From the NCBI RefSeq assembly GCF_013402875.1, contig NZ_CP058579.1, positions 3,472,001 through 3,536,000 of the forward strand: DNA of 64,000 bases, in the 5' to 3' direction. Below the pieces are notes generated by a model that saw only the letters and a program-made list of their open reading frames with translations, was not told the DNA's origin and searched no databases. Source of the DNA: Halorarum salinum. Its GTDB lineage: Archaea; Halobacteriota; Halobacteria; Halobacteriales; Haloferacaceae. Of this stretch, positions 43,389 to 52,252 are shown one piece after another (position 1 is the stretch's first letter; each line of letters opens with the position of its first letter). Both the position numbers and the translations under genes were made by a program.

Positions 43389-43611
43389 CGCTCCCGTCTA
43401 GTTCGGGACGGCTGTTAAACTCTCCGTGCCGGTTCGTCGGCGTTCGGTGGCGGGACCGGACGGTTTCCGGAACCGGCGCCCGCCGACGAACGGTGCGGAC
43501 GACCGCGAAACCCCCGGGACGCTCCGCTCGGTCCGACCCGCCGTGACTCGCCCGAGCGTCGCTGGCCTAACCATCGAACGTGCACGCCCGTGGTTCCGCC
43601 CGACGAACCGC

Positions 43612-43797
43612 CTACTCCGAGGACGAGCGCTCGCGGGCACGCCGCCGATACTCGCCGTACGGATCCTCGGGGCTGAACGGCGCCGGCGCGGAGTTGACCG
43701 CGTCGGCGCCACACTCCGGACAGGCGTCGTGGAGCGTGTACACCGGCCGCTCGTGACGCCCCTTCCACGCCGAACAGACCCTGATGTCCGATTTCAC
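43612..43797 (-). CDS. nop10: Nop10, H/ACA RNP component
   Basis: Predicted 61 residues from a GTG start. Nop10 contacts Cbf5 and guide RNA in pseudouridylation particles. The start MKSDIRVCSAW, the Zn-binding CPECGADAVNSAPAPFS segment and the PYGEYRRRARE tail are classical. The first zinc-ligand pair of the archaeal protein is reduced: only one Cys precedes CPEC, as is common in haloarchaea. It lies 31 bp after eIF2-alpha on the same strand. Confidence 0.95.
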   Translation of the reverse strand: MKSDIRVCSAWKGRHERPVYTLHDACPECGADAVNSAPAPFSPEDPYGEYRRRARERSSSE

Positions 43798-43828
43798 GAG
43801 TTCCTCCCGTCCCGGCCCCCGAACGACC

Positions 43829-44629
43829 CTACTCGTCCTCGGTCTCGCGCTCGCGGTGGAACGAACCCGTCCCGCCGACGGCCGTGATGGACCGGCGCGC
43901 GCGGTCGGCCGACTCCTCCAGTTCGTCCTCGGCGGTCTTGTAGTCGGGGGCGCGGACGCGGATGCGGTACTCGGGGGCGCCGACGTAGGTCACCTCGAGT
44001 TCCACCTCGTCCGGCACCTCGCCGTTCCCCTCGGCGGCCTCGAGCGCGGCCTTCACGTCGTCGACGCCGTCGGCCTCGGGCGATTCGAGGTCGACGTAAC
44101 CCGTGACCGTCACGTACGGGACCGAGACGTTCTCCCGGGCCGTCTCGACGATGGCCTCGATCTCCCCCTCGTCGAGGTCGGTGTCCTCGAGCGCCTCCTC
44201 GCCGTGGATGGCCGCCTGCTCGAAGCCGTCGTACATCGATCCGAACGCCGAGTAGAGCGCCTCCGCGACGCGGGTGTACTGCTCGTCGCTCACGTCCTCG
44301 CCGAACGAGATGGTCATCCAGTTGTCCGCCTTGCGCTCGTTCTTCCACTCCTGTATCTTGTCCGAGCGCTGGTGGTCGTTGACGTCCTTGATCGAGAGGT
44401 CGATCTGCTGGGACGACTCGTCGACGTCGAGCACCTTCGCCACGACGCGCTCGCCGACGCTCACGTGGTCGCGGATGTTCTTGATCCACCCGCTCGCGAC
44501 CTCGCTCACGTGGACGAGTCCGCGCTTGTCCTCGTACTCGTCCAGATCCACGAACACGCCGAAGTCGGCGATCTCGTCGATCTCGCCGACGACGAGTTCA
44601 CCCTTCTCGGGCCAGCCGCTGAATTTCAT
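43829..44629 (-). CDS. eif2a: Translation initiation factor 2, alpha subunit
   Basis: Predicted 266 residues. Archaeal aIF2-alpha joins the gamma subunit to bring Met-tRNAi to the ribosome. The N-terminal S1-type OB fold ([36 protein letters not shown]) is followed by a helical domain and the C-terminal alpha/beta domain ([19 protein letters not shown]). It is followed by Nop10, the usual archaeal order. The start at 44629 was chosen over a Met in another frame. The usual upstream genes L44e and S27e are not adjacent; they lie 6 kb away at 50740-51200. Confidence 0.96.
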   Translation of the reverse strand: MKFSGWPEKGELVVGEIDEIADFGVFVDLDEYEDKRGLVHVSEVASGWIKNIRDHVSVGERVVAKVLDVDESSQQIDLSIKDVNDHQRSDKIQEWKNERKADNWMTISFGEDVSDEQYTRVAEALYSAFGSMYDGFEQAAIHGEEALEDTDLDEGEIEAIVETARENVSVPYVTVTGYVDLESPEADGVDDVKAALEAAEGNGEVPDEVELEVTYVGAPEYRIRVRAPDYKTAEDELEESADRARRSITAVGGTGSFHRERETEDE

Positions 44630-44745
44630 GCATGAGCGTTGACGCCGCCCCCTCTCAACAGTTTCGACTCGTGCGACTCGCCCCCGGAGGTGCTGATCGT
44701 CGCGGGACTCGCTCGGGCGGACTCGCCCGCCGAGCCGGCGGGCGT

Positions 44746-45018
44746 TCACTCCAGCCGCAGTTCCCCCGCGCGCTCGACCGCGAGGTCGGCGACCTCGTCG
44801 ACGCTGTCGTCCGACCGATCCGCGAGCACCCGGAGCAGCATCCCGAGCTGGGTCGCCGCCGCCTCCCGCAGCTCCCCGACGTCCTCGGTGTCGTTGCCGA
44901 AGTAGTACTCCCGCTCGCCGTCCTCGCGGACGATGCCGACGTACACGGACTCGAGCCCGTCCCCCGAGACCGCCTCGGCCGCCCGCGCCTGGAACGTCTC
45001 GAACTCTCGTTCTGCCAT
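44746..45018 (-). CDS. Small conserved-looking protein upstream of eIF2-alpha
   Basis: Predicted 90 residues, soluble and helix-rich, with an N-terminal [20 protein letters not shown] and a [12 protein letters not shown] beta hairpin, then a helical tail. I do not recognise a domain. It lies 116 bp upstream of eif2a on the same strand and may share its transcript, as a similar small gene does beside eif2a in other haloarchaea (recollection, not checked). Function unknown. Confidence 0.65.
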   Translation of the reverse strand: MAEREFETFQARAAEAVSGDGLESVYVGIVREDGEREYYFGNDTEDVGELREAAATQLGMLLRVLADRSDDSVDEVADLAVERAGELRLE

Positions 45019-45111
45019 CGTCCGAGCGAACGGGCCGGCGCCCGGTCAATCCTCGGGTACCCGCGCCCGTGCGCCCCGAACCCCTATGGAGTGGGACGCG
45101 GTAGGCGATCC

Positions 45112-45246
45112 ATGGACTCCGACAGCCGGCGGACCGAAGCGGGACGGGCGGTGGGCTTCGCACTCCTCGCCCTCGCGGCGGTCGTCGCGGCGGTCGTGGT
45201 AGTCGGGCTCGGCCGGGACGAGCCGACGGTCTCGCCGCCGTTCTGA
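45112..45246 (+). CDS. Small single-helix membrane protein
   Basis: Predicted 44 residues: a charged N-terminus ([13 protein letters not shown]), one hydrophobic helix ([18 protein letters not shown]) and a short polar tail. It has an ATG and a stop at 45246. Such peptides are common and often unannotated in haloarchaea. Coding status is uncertain. Confidence 0.4.
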   Translation: MDSDSRRTEAGRAVGFALLALAAVVAAVVVVGLGRDEPTVSPPF

Positions 45247-45307
45247 TCGTTCGGGGGCGCCGGTATCCGCCGAAAGCGATACGCCCCGCCGCGCCGTACG
45301 TGGCGAC

Positions 45308-45508
45308 ATGACCGACCGGAACACGCCGTCGAACCGACTCCGGCTCCTCGGCGCGACCGTCCTCGTCGCGGCCGTGGGCGGGGCCACGTTCCTGGCGTGG
45401 CGTCGGGCCGCACCCCTCTCGCGGCTGTTCGTTCCTGACCGACGGGACGGACCGCGCGGTCGGACCGAGCCGAACCCGCGACGGAACCCCGGCACGGATC
45501 CGGCCTGA
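45308..45508 (+). CDS. Small membrane protein with basic tail
   Basis: Predicted 66 residues. One hydrophobic segment ([18 protein letters not shown]) is followed by a tail rich in Arg, Pro and Asp. The tail is basic, unusual for a halophile protein, which argues either for a translation artefact or a nucleic-acid-facing end. It lies upstream of the NuoF-like gene on the same strand with a 73-bp gap. Confidence 0.35.
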   Translation: MTDRNTPSNRLRLLGATVLVAAVGGATFLAWRRAAPLSRLFVPDRRDGPRGRTEPNPRRNPGTDPA

Positions 45509-45581
45509 ACGGACACCACGACCGTCAGGACGCCGTCACGGCGGCCCAACGTTTTCGTACGTTCTCGCCGAACTACGGAAA

Positions 45582-47219
45582 GTGAGCTACGTTAACGACA
45601 CTCACGTCGACGGGCCGGTCGTCCGCGTCACTGTCGGGCGAGGCGACCCCCCGAGCGTCGCCCGGGAACCGGGGGAGGCCGACGCAAGCGGCGAAGCGCG
45701 TCCGCTGGAACGGGGACGGAGGGTCCTCCAGACGGCCCGTACCGCGGCCGAAACGGCGGACGTCCGCGAGGTGGGTTCGACTGGCGTCCGCGCGCTCGAA
45801 CCGCTCGCGCTCGTCACGATCGGCGGGCGGACGGCGTACTACCCGCGCCCCTCCGCCGAGCAGACGCGGGCGTTCGTCGAGCGGGCCGAGTCGGGGGACG
45901 TCGGGGAGGACGTCGGCACGTGGGTCGTCGAGCACGACCCCGACGTCGGGACGCTGCCCACGCCGGCGGAGGGGCCGCTCGGGGTCGGGTCGCGGCGCGT
46001 GCTCGGCGGGTGTGGCTGGACCGATTTAGGTGACGGCGCCCACGCGACGACGGAGGCCGCGACGCTCGCCCGCGAAGACCCGGATGCGGCGCTCGAACGG
46101 CTCTCGGAGGCCGGCCTGCTCGGGCGGGGTCGCGGCGACGCGAGCCGGGACGCCCCCCTCGTCGAGGACCTGCGTACCGTCCGCGAGACGTCGGGCGACC
46201 CGGTCGTGGTGGTGAACGCCAACGAGAGCGACCGCCGCAACGGGACCGACCGGACGCTGCTCGGCGGGTCGCCGGCGACGGTGCTCGACGGGACGCTCGC
46301 GGTCGCCGCGATCGTCGGCGCGGACCCGGGCGACGTCGTCGTGTACACGAACGAGGACGACGACCTCGTCCGCTCCAGGAGCCGCCGCGCGGCCGTCGCC
46401 GCCGTCGACGCGCTCGGCGGAACGACGGGTGCCGGCGACCCCGACGCCCCGCAGGTCGTCGCCGGCCCCGACGAGTACATCGCCGGGGAGTTCACCATGG
46501 CGCTCGAGGCGCTGGAGGGGAACGACCGGCTGGAGGCGCGCCTGCGCCCGCCCGGCCCCGCCCGACACGGCCTGTACGGGCGCCCGACCGCCGTGCACAC
46601 GCCCCGGACGCTCGCGCAGGTTCGCGAGGCGCTGCTCGACCCCGACGCCTTCGACGCCGACGACGCCGACCCCGGGACCAGACTCGTCACCGTGACCGGC
46701 GACGTGGAGACGCCGGCGACCGTCGAGTTGCCGACCGGAAGTTCGCTGGCGGCCGCCCGCGACGCCGTCGACTCGACGGGACGGTTCAAGATGGCCTGCG
46801 TCGGCGGCCTGTTCGGCGGCTTCACCCGGACGCTCGACCACCCGGCGAACGCGCTGGCGCTGGAGAACGCCGGCCTCGGCACCGGCGGCGTCGTCGAACT
46901 GTTCGACCGTGACCGCTGCGTCGTCGCGACGGCCGGCGAGCGCGTCCGGTTCGCGAGCGAGGAGAACTGCGGCCGGTGTTTCCCCGGCCGCGAGGGGTCG
47001 AAACAGCTCCTCGGCCTCCTCCGGGAGGTGTACGACGGGGAGTACCGGGACGACATGATCCGGGAGCTCACGCGCGTGATGGACGGCTCCAGCCTCTGTG
47101 ACGTCGGCCGGTCGGTCGGCCGGTGCGTCGGGACGGCGCTCGACGGGTTCGAGACGGAGTTCGAGGCCCACGCGGCCGGTCGCTGCCCGAGCGGCGCTTG
47201 CGAGGTGGTGCAGTCGTGA
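45582..47219 (+). CDS. NuoF-like subunit of a formate dehydrogenase-type complex
   Basis: Predicted 545 residues from GTG 45582. The C-terminal two-thirds match the 51-kDa NADH-binding (NuoF/FdhB) subunit: PDEYIAGEFTMALEALEGN (FMN/NADH region), the VTVTGDVETPATVELPTGSS SLBB-like stretch, and the iron-sulphur signature EENCGRCFPGREG with a later SLCDVGRSVGRC. The N-terminal 150 residues are not recognisable as a 24-kDa (NuoE) domain, and no separate NuoE gene is nearby. It overlaps the downstream catalytic subunit by 4 bp (GTGA). It should carry electrons between NAD(P) and the FDH iron-sulphur chain. Confidence 0.85.
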   Translation: MSYVNDTHVDGPVVRVTVGRGDPPSVAREPGEADASGEARPLERGRRVLQTARTAAETADVREVGSTGVRALEPLALVTIGGRTAYYPRPSAEQTRAFVERAESGDVGEDVGTWVVEHDPDVGTLPTPAEGPLGVGSRRVLGGCGWTDLGDGAHATTEAATLAREDPDAALERLSEAGLLGRGRGDASRDAPLVEDLRTVRETSGDPVVVVNANESDRRNGTDRTLLGGSPATVLDGTLAVAAIVGADPGDVVVYTNEDDDLVRSRSRRAAVAAVDALGGTTGAGDPDAPQVVAGPDEYIAGEFTMALEALEGNDRLEARLRPPGPARHGLYGRPTAVHTPRTLAQVREALLDPDAFDADDADPGTRLVTVTGDVETPATVELPTGSSLAAARDAVDSTGRFKMACVGGLFGGFTRTLDHPANALALENAGLGTGGVVELFDRDRCVVATAGERVRFASEENCGRCFPGREGSKQLLGLLREVYDGEYRDDMIRELTRVMDGSSLCDVGRSVGRCVGTALDGFETEFEAHAAGRCPSGACEVVQS

Positions 47220-50200
47220 GCAGCCAGGACCCCGGACCGACCGAGCACAGCCCCACCGAGCAGCTCCCCGGCGTCCCCGAGATCGACGACCCGCGGCCGA
47301 CGACGCCGCTGGCCGAGGACTTCCGCACGGGAACGGCGAACGACCCCGACGTCGGCGTCGAGGGCGACGGGATGAGCACGGTGACCGTCGACGGGGCCCC
47401 CGTCGCCGTCCCCCCGGGAGCGACGCTCCTCGACGCCGTCGAGGCGGTCGAGGCCGACGCCGACGTGCCGGCGCTGTGCTACTACGGCCGCGACACCGAG
47501 CAGTCCGACGACATCGGGCCGCGGGGCGCCTGCCGCACGTGCATGGTCGAGACCGACGAGCACGGCCTCGTTCCGGCGTGTAGCTTCCCGGCCGAGGACG
47601 GCCTCGACGTCTCGACGGGCGCGACCGACGCGGCGGAGGCCCGCGACGTCAACCTCGACCTCGTGCTCGGAAACCACAACCTGCGGTGCACGACGTGCGG
47701 ACAGAACGGCCGCTGTGAGCTCCAGGACGTCTCCATCGAGCACGGCGTGAACCAGCCACGGTACGGCGTGTTCGACGAGCGCGACGAGTACGCGCCGATC
47801 GACGCCACGTCGGTCATCCAGATCGACCGCAACAAGTGCATCCTCTGTAACCGCTGCGTCGAGGCCTGCAACGACGTCCAGGTCGCGGGCGTCCTCCGGA
47901 TGTCCGGCAAGGGCGACGACCTCCACGTCGACTTCCAGAAGCCCGAAGCGGACACGATGGAGGACTCGACGTGCATCTCCTGCGGGCACTGCGTCACCGT
48001 CTGCCCGACGGGGTCGCTCGTCGAGGACGGCCTCGTGGACGCGACGACCATCCCCCTCCCCGGGTTCACCCAGAAGGTCTCCATCGGGACGGTCCGGGAG
48101 GGGAGACCCGTCGAGACGGCCGACACCGCCGAGGCGCCGAACCGCGAGGTCGCCGACGTCGGGGGCGGCCGACCCGACCCCGGCGCGCGGACCGACGGCG
48201 ACCTCTCGGGCGTCGCGCAGTTCATGGCGAAGGCCAGGCGGAACGCGTCGGGGCTGGCCGGCCGGGCGACCGACGACGCGCTCGCCACGGTCGAGCACGC
48301 GGCCGAACGGGTCGCCGAGGAGTCGTTGACGATCGGTCAGCTCTTCGACGCCGCGCGCGTCGTCAGCACCGCCCGGAAGCGCGAGCTCACCGTGGCCGAC
48401 ACGACCTGCACTTACTGCGGCGTCGGCTGCCGGTTCGAACTGTACGGCAGGGGCGAGGAGATCCTGGGCGTCCGCCCGGCCGACCCCGATCGGACGCCGG
48501 CCAACGACTTCTCGACCTGCGTGAAGGGGAAGTTCGGCTACGACTACGTCGGCTCCGACGAGCGGCTAACGACGCCGCTCGTCAGGGAGGACGGGGAGTT
48601 CCGCGAGGCGTCGTGGGACGAGGCGCTGGACCTCGTCGCCGAGCGCCTGACCGAGGTCCGCGAGGAGCACGGCGCGGACTCGCTGGCGGTGACCTCCTCC
48701 TCGAAGAGCACGAACGAGGCGAACTTCCTCGCCCAGAAGTTCGCCCGGCAGGTGCTGGGGACGCCACACGTCGACAACTGCACGCGCCTCTGTCACTCGT
48801 CGACGGTCGCCGCGCTCAAGCAGACGGTCGGCTACGGCGCGATGACCAACCGCATCAACGAGGACGTCGGCGAGACGGATTGCTATCTCATCACGGGGTC
48901 GAACACGACAGAGAGCCACCCGGTGCTGGCGACGCGCATCGTCCAGAACGTCCGCGACGGCGCGGACCTGTTCGTGTTCGACCCGCGGAAGATGACCGTC
49001 GCGGACCACGCCGACCAGTACACCCGGACCAGGCCCGGCACGGACATCGCCTGGCTCAACGGGATGATGCGCCACATCGTCGAGGAGGACCTGTACGACG
49101 AGGCGTTCGTCGAGGAGCGGACCAGGCAGTTCGACGACCTCGTCGAGACGGTCGAGCCGTACACGCCCGACCTGGTCGAGGAGGTGTCGGGCGTCCCGCC
49201 GGCGGACCTCGAGCGCGCGGCCGAGACGATCGCCCGGTCGGAGACCTGCGTCTACGGCTGGGCGATGGGGCTCACCCAGCACTCCCACGGGACGCGCAAC
49301 GCGCTCGCGATCGCGAACCTGGCGCTGCTGTGCGGACACGTCGGCAAGCCCCGCTCCGGGCTGTCCCCGTTCCGGGGGCAGAACAACGTCCAGGGCGGCG
49401 GCGGCGACATGGGACCGATCCCCAACAACCTCCCCGGCTACCAGCCCGTCGACGACGAGGACGTACTGGACAGGTTCGAGGCGTCGTGGGGCGTCAGGCC
49501 GCCGGACCGGGTGGGGCTGCGGATCACCGACATGTTCAGCGCCGTTCCGGGCGTCGAGGAGACCGTCTCCGGCAGGTCGGAGGCCGACGCGTACGGCGGC
49601 GACGAGCCCGGGACCGACGAGGAGGACCGGGGGACCGAGGACCCGGGCGCCGACGAGGGGTACACCCCCGAGAACACCGACGTTCGGGGGATGTACATCG
49701 TCGGCGAGAACCCCGCGCTCTCGGAACCGGACGTCCAGCACGCCGAGGAGGCGCTGGAGGCGCTCGACCTCCTCGTCGTCCAGGAGCTGTTCATGACCGA
49801 GACGGCCGAGCACGCCGACGTGGTGCTGCCGGCGGCGTCGATGGCGGAGAAGTACGGCACCGTCACGAACACCGAACGGCGGATCCAGCTCGTCCGGCCG
49901 GCGGCGGAGTCGCCCGGCGAGGCCCGCACGGACGTCGCCATCCTGCAGGACCTCGCCGGACGGCTGGGGTTCGACTGGGGGTACGGGAGCCCCGACGACG
50001 TGATGGACGAGATCAACGAGCTCACCCCCATCTACGGCGGCGTCACCCACGAACGGCTCGAGGAGAGGGGCGAGGGGCTCCAGTGGCCGTGCTGGGACGA
50101 GGACCACCCCGGGACGCCGTACCTCTACGAGGACGAGTTCAACTTCGACGACGGGCTGGCGCGGTTCGTCCCCTCGGAGCTACCCGACGAACTGTACCCG

Positions 50201-50641
50201 CTCGCGACCGAGGAGTACCCGTTCACGCTCACCACCGGGCGGGTGCTCTACCACTGGCACACCGGGTCGATGACGCGCCGCGGCACGGCGTCGATGAAGC
50301 AGGTCCCCGAGAGCTTCGTCACGATCCACCCGGAGGCGGCAGAGCGGCTCGGGGTCGTCGACGACGAGTACGTCAGCGTCGAGTCGCGGCAGGGCGAGGT
50401 CGTCGTGCGGGCGAACGTCGAGGAGACGTCGGGGCCGGACGTGCTGTTCATCCCGATGCACTTCGTCCACGGCGCCGTCAACAGGCTGACCAAGGAGGAG
50501 CTCGACCCGCTGAGCAAGATCCCGGAGTACAAGGTGACGAACGTCCGCGTCAGGCCGCTCGGGAGGGAGCCGGAAGCGGAGCCGTCGGGGCCCGAGGACC
50601 TGGCCGACGACGACTCCGAGGCGCTGGCGGGGGAGGACTGA
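47216..50641 (+). CDS. Formate dehydrogenase, molybdopterin catalytic subunit with NuoG-like N-terminus
   Basis: Predicted 1141 residues, start GTG 47216. Order: 2Fe-2S domain (GPRGACRTCMVE), a His/Cys cluster region (CTTCGQNGRC), two 4Fe-4S motifs (CILCNRCVEAC and CISCGHCVTVCP), then the molybdopterin domain with its 4Fe-4S motif CTYCGVGC. The Mo ligand is Cys in NCTRLCHSSTVA (TGT codon), so it is a Cys-type rather than a selenocysteine enzyme. The final part is the MopB C-terminal beta-barrel (LTTGRVLYHWHTGSMTRRG). The enzyme converts formate to CO2, or the reverse, and passes electrons to the NuoF-like partner. No export signal, so it is cytosolic. An acidic 30-residue insert precedes the GMYIVGENPA segment. 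Confidence 0.9.
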   Translation: MSSQDPGPTEHSPTEQLPGVPEIDDPRPTTPLAEDFRTGTANDPDVGVEGDGMSTVTVDGAPVAVPPGATLLDAVEAVEADADVPALCYYGRDTEQSDDIGPRGACRTCMVETDEHGLVPACSFPAEDGLDVSTGATDAAEARDVNLDLVLGNHNLRCTTCGQNGRCELQDVSIEHGVNQPRYGVFDERDEYAPIDATSVIQIDRNKCILCNRCVEACNDVQVAGVLRMSGKGDDLHVDFQKPEADTMEDSTCISCGHCVTVCPTGSLVEDGLVDATTIPLPGFTQKVSIGTVREGRPVETADTAEAPNREVADVGGGRPDPGARTDGDLSGVAQFMAKARRNASGLAGRATDDALATVEHAAERVAEESLTIGQLFDAARVVSTARKRELTVADTTCTYCGVGCRFELYGRGEEILGVRPADPDRTPANDFSTCVKGKFGYDYVGSDERLTTPLVREDGEFREASWDEALDLVAERLTEVREEHGADSLAVTSSSKSTNEANFLAQKFARQVLGTPHVDNCTRLCHSSTVAALKQTVGYGAMTNRINEDVGETDCYLITGSNTTESHPVLATRIVQNVRDGADLFVFDPRKMTVADHADQYTRTRPGTDIAWLNGMMRHIVEEDLYDEAFVEERTRQFDDLVETVEPYTPDLVEEVSGVPPADLERAAETIARSETCVYGWAMGLTQHSHGTRNALAIANLALLCGHVGKPRSGLSPFRGQNNVQGGGGDMGPIPNNLPGYQPVDDEDVLDRFEASWGVRPPDRVGLRITDMFSAVPGVEETVSGRSEADAYGGDEPGTDEEDRGTEDPGADEGYTPENTDVRGMYIVGENPALSEPDVQHAEEALEALDLLVVQELFMTETAEHADVVLPAASMAEKYGTVTNTERRIQLVRPAAESPGEARTDVAILQDLAGRLGFDWGYGSPDDVMDEINELTPIYGGVTHERLEERGEGLQWPCWDEDHPGTPYLYEDEFNFDDGLARFVPSELPDELYPLATEEYPFTLTTGRVLYHWHTGSMTRRGTASMKQVPESFVTIHPEAAERLGVVDDEYVSVESRQGEVVVRANVEETSGPDVLFIPMHFVHGAVNRLTKEELDPLSKIPEYKVTNVRVRPLGREPEAEPSGPEDLADDDSEALAGED

Positions 50642-50720
50642 CCCCCACGTCCGAACGACGGCGCCCGCATGGCCGACGCTCCACGTTCGACGGACGTCGT
50701 CGGGTCGACGGAACGCGATC

Positions 50721-50739
50721 CGACGGAAAAACGGCCGGC
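50721..50739 (-). terminator. Probable terminator after S27e
   Basis: On the minus strand the S27e stop is followed at once by GCCGGCC and a five-T run. Confidence 0.5.
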
Positions 50740-50916
50740 TCAGGCCCGCTGCTCGACCGTCTCGAGGACCTCGCCCGAGAACGTGGCGTCGCCGCCGGTC
50801 GGCGTGGCGAGCGTCGTCCCGCAGACGGCGCAGTTCACGGTCGTCGACGCCTTGCCGAAGACGACCTGTTCGTTGTCACAGTCCGGGCACCGGACGCGGA
50901 AGAAGTTCCCTGCCAT
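50740..50916 (-). CDS. rps27e: 30S ribosomal protein S27e
   Basis: Predicted 58 residues. Zinc-ribbon protein of the small subunit: MAGNFFRVRCPDCDNEQVVF then CAVCGTTLATP, giving the four Cys ligands. The start at 50916 is 2 bp after the L44e stop, so both are made from one message. Confidence 0.96.
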   Translation of the reverse strand: MAGNFFRVRCPDCDNEQVVFGKASTTVNCAVCGTTLATPTGGDATFSGEVLETVEQRA

Positions 50917-50918
50917 GC

Positions 50919-51200
50919 TCACTCCTGGAAGGTGAGGCGGCCGGCGCGCCAGCCCTCGCGCATGTGGGCCTTGCCGCAGTTCCCGCAGCGGTACTTGAGG
51001 TGGGTCTTCTTGGTCGGCTTGTCGCCACCCGGCACCTTCGAGAACTTGCCGGCGTTCCCGATGACCGCGGTGCCGCGTGCCTGCTGGCGGTCGGTCCACT
51101 TCATGCCGGTCTCGCGACCCTTCCGGACCTTCTCTACTTCGACCTCGTGGTGGCCGTTACAGTGCGGACAGTACGTGTTCATCCGTCGTGGCATCTCCAT
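50919..51200 (-). CDS. rpl44e: 50S ribosomal protein L44e
   Basis: Predicted 93 residues. [20 protein letters not shown] opens the protein with the first zinc-ligand pair, and [10 protein letters not shown] gives the second. The basic [17 protein letters not shown] segment is typical of L44e, which lies near the E site of the large subunit. The start at 51200 is preceded by a good Shine-Dalgarno-like AGGAG at 51208-51213 (minus strand). The pair L44e-S27e normally precedes eIF2-alpha in archaea; here a formate dehydrogenase unit lies between. Confidence 0.96.
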   Translation of the reverse strand: MEMPRRMNTYCPHCNGHHEVEVEKVRKGRETGMKWTDRQQARGTAVIGNAGKFSKVPGGDKPTKKTHLKYRCGNCGKAHMREGWRAGRLTFQE

Positions 51201-51317
51201 GGCGAACTCTCCTCTTGTGGGTCCGTACTGGGTGGGTCCTTAAAACGCATTTGGTCCGCGGACGCGACGGGGGCCGTCGCTTCCCCCGGAAACCGGGTCG
51301 CCGATCCGGAGACCGGG

Positions 51318-52151
51318 TCACCGCTCCCGGGTCGCCGGGTCGTCCGCTGCGCCGCCTCCCCCGAACCGTCCCCGCAGGGCCCCCTCGAGCAGCCCGACGA
51401 GTACGAGGCCGACCGCGAAGGCCCCGAGCAGCAGGAGGTGAACCGGACTGTCCGGGTCCCCGAAGACGGAGACGTGGACGGTCGATCCCAGGAGCCAGCA
51501 GCCCAGGAGAGCCGGGCTCACCAGCCCCCGGGTCAGCGCGAACAGGAGCGGGACGGCGGCGGCCGCGGTCCCCCCGAGGACGACCGTCGCGACGACCAGT
51601 AGCGCGGCCGGCGCCGGCGAAACGCCCTGGGCGAGGGTGTGAGCGCCGAGCGCGACGCCGAACGGACCCGCCACGGCGACCGTCACGCCCAGCGCTTGCC
51701 GGCGGGCCGGGACGCGGGCGGCGACCCCTCTGAGCCGCCCGTCGCCGACGCCGTAGTACCGTCGAAACGCGAACTCCACGGCGCCGATCCACGCCAGCGC
51801 CGACAGCCAGACGGGCCACGCCGTCGCGTAGTCCAGCACGAAGAGGTCGCCGCTGACGACCACGTATCCGCCCAGTTCGCCCCACTCCGGGGCGGGCGTC
51901 GTGGTCTCCCGCATCGCTGTCCAGCCGAGCAGCGCCAGCCACCCGACCGCCGGGGACGCGAGCCCGGTGTGAGCCGAGGCGAGCGCGGGGAGTCCCCCAG
52001 CCGCCAGCAACGTCAGCGCGAAGGCGATTCCGCCGAGGTCGAGGCCGGGCATCGGATAGCCGTACTCGGCGTACAGCGAGAGGACGACGCCGAGGTTGAG
52101 GAGGCCGCCCGAAGCGCACGCTGTGGCCGACCGGATGGAGGGCAGTCGCAT
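51318..52151 (-). CDS. Polytopic membrane protein of unknown function
   Basis: Predicted 277 residues with about eight hydrophobic helices and short loops. The Ala/Gly/Val-rich segments include LGGIAFALTLLAAGGLPALA, TVAVAGPFGVALG and ALLVVATVVLGGTAAAAVPL. The C-terminal tail (RFGGGGAADDPATRER) is hydrophilic. No transporter, enzyme or photoreceptor signature is recognisable. The start at 52151 is the first Met that gives a sensible membrane N-terminus; an alternative upstream start is possible. Confidence 0.7.
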   Translation of the reverse strand: MRLPSIRSATACASGGLLNLGVVLSLYAEYGYPMPGLDLGGIAFALTLLAAGGLPALASAHTGLASPAVGWLALLGWTAMRETTTPAPEWGELGGYVVVSGDLFVLDYATAWPVWLSALAWIGAVEFAFRRYYGVGDGRLRGVAARVPARRQALGVTVAVAGPFGVALGAHTLAQGVSPAPAALLVVATVVLGGTAAAAVPLLFALTRGLVSPALLGCWLLGSTVHVSVFGDPDSPVHLLLLGAFAVGLVLVGLLEGALRGRFGGGGAADDPATRER

Positions 52152-52252
52152 CGACGGACCTCGGCCGGCCGACGCGATAGTTCTTGTGGAGCCTGTGTCA
52201 CTTCGGAGGCGGTCGACCGACCGGAACGGCGCCACGCCTCGGCGGTCGCCGG

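Noticed and set aside
45839-48298. An 819-residue open frame antisense to the formate dehydrogenase genes
   Set aside because: It overlaps two recognised subunits, has Arg/Ser-rich low-complexity sequence, and no recognisable family.
47216-50641. Possible selenocysteine in the FDH catalytic subunit
   Set aside because: The molybdenum ligand is an ordinary Cys (TGT) and the frame has no internal TGA, so no recoding is needed.
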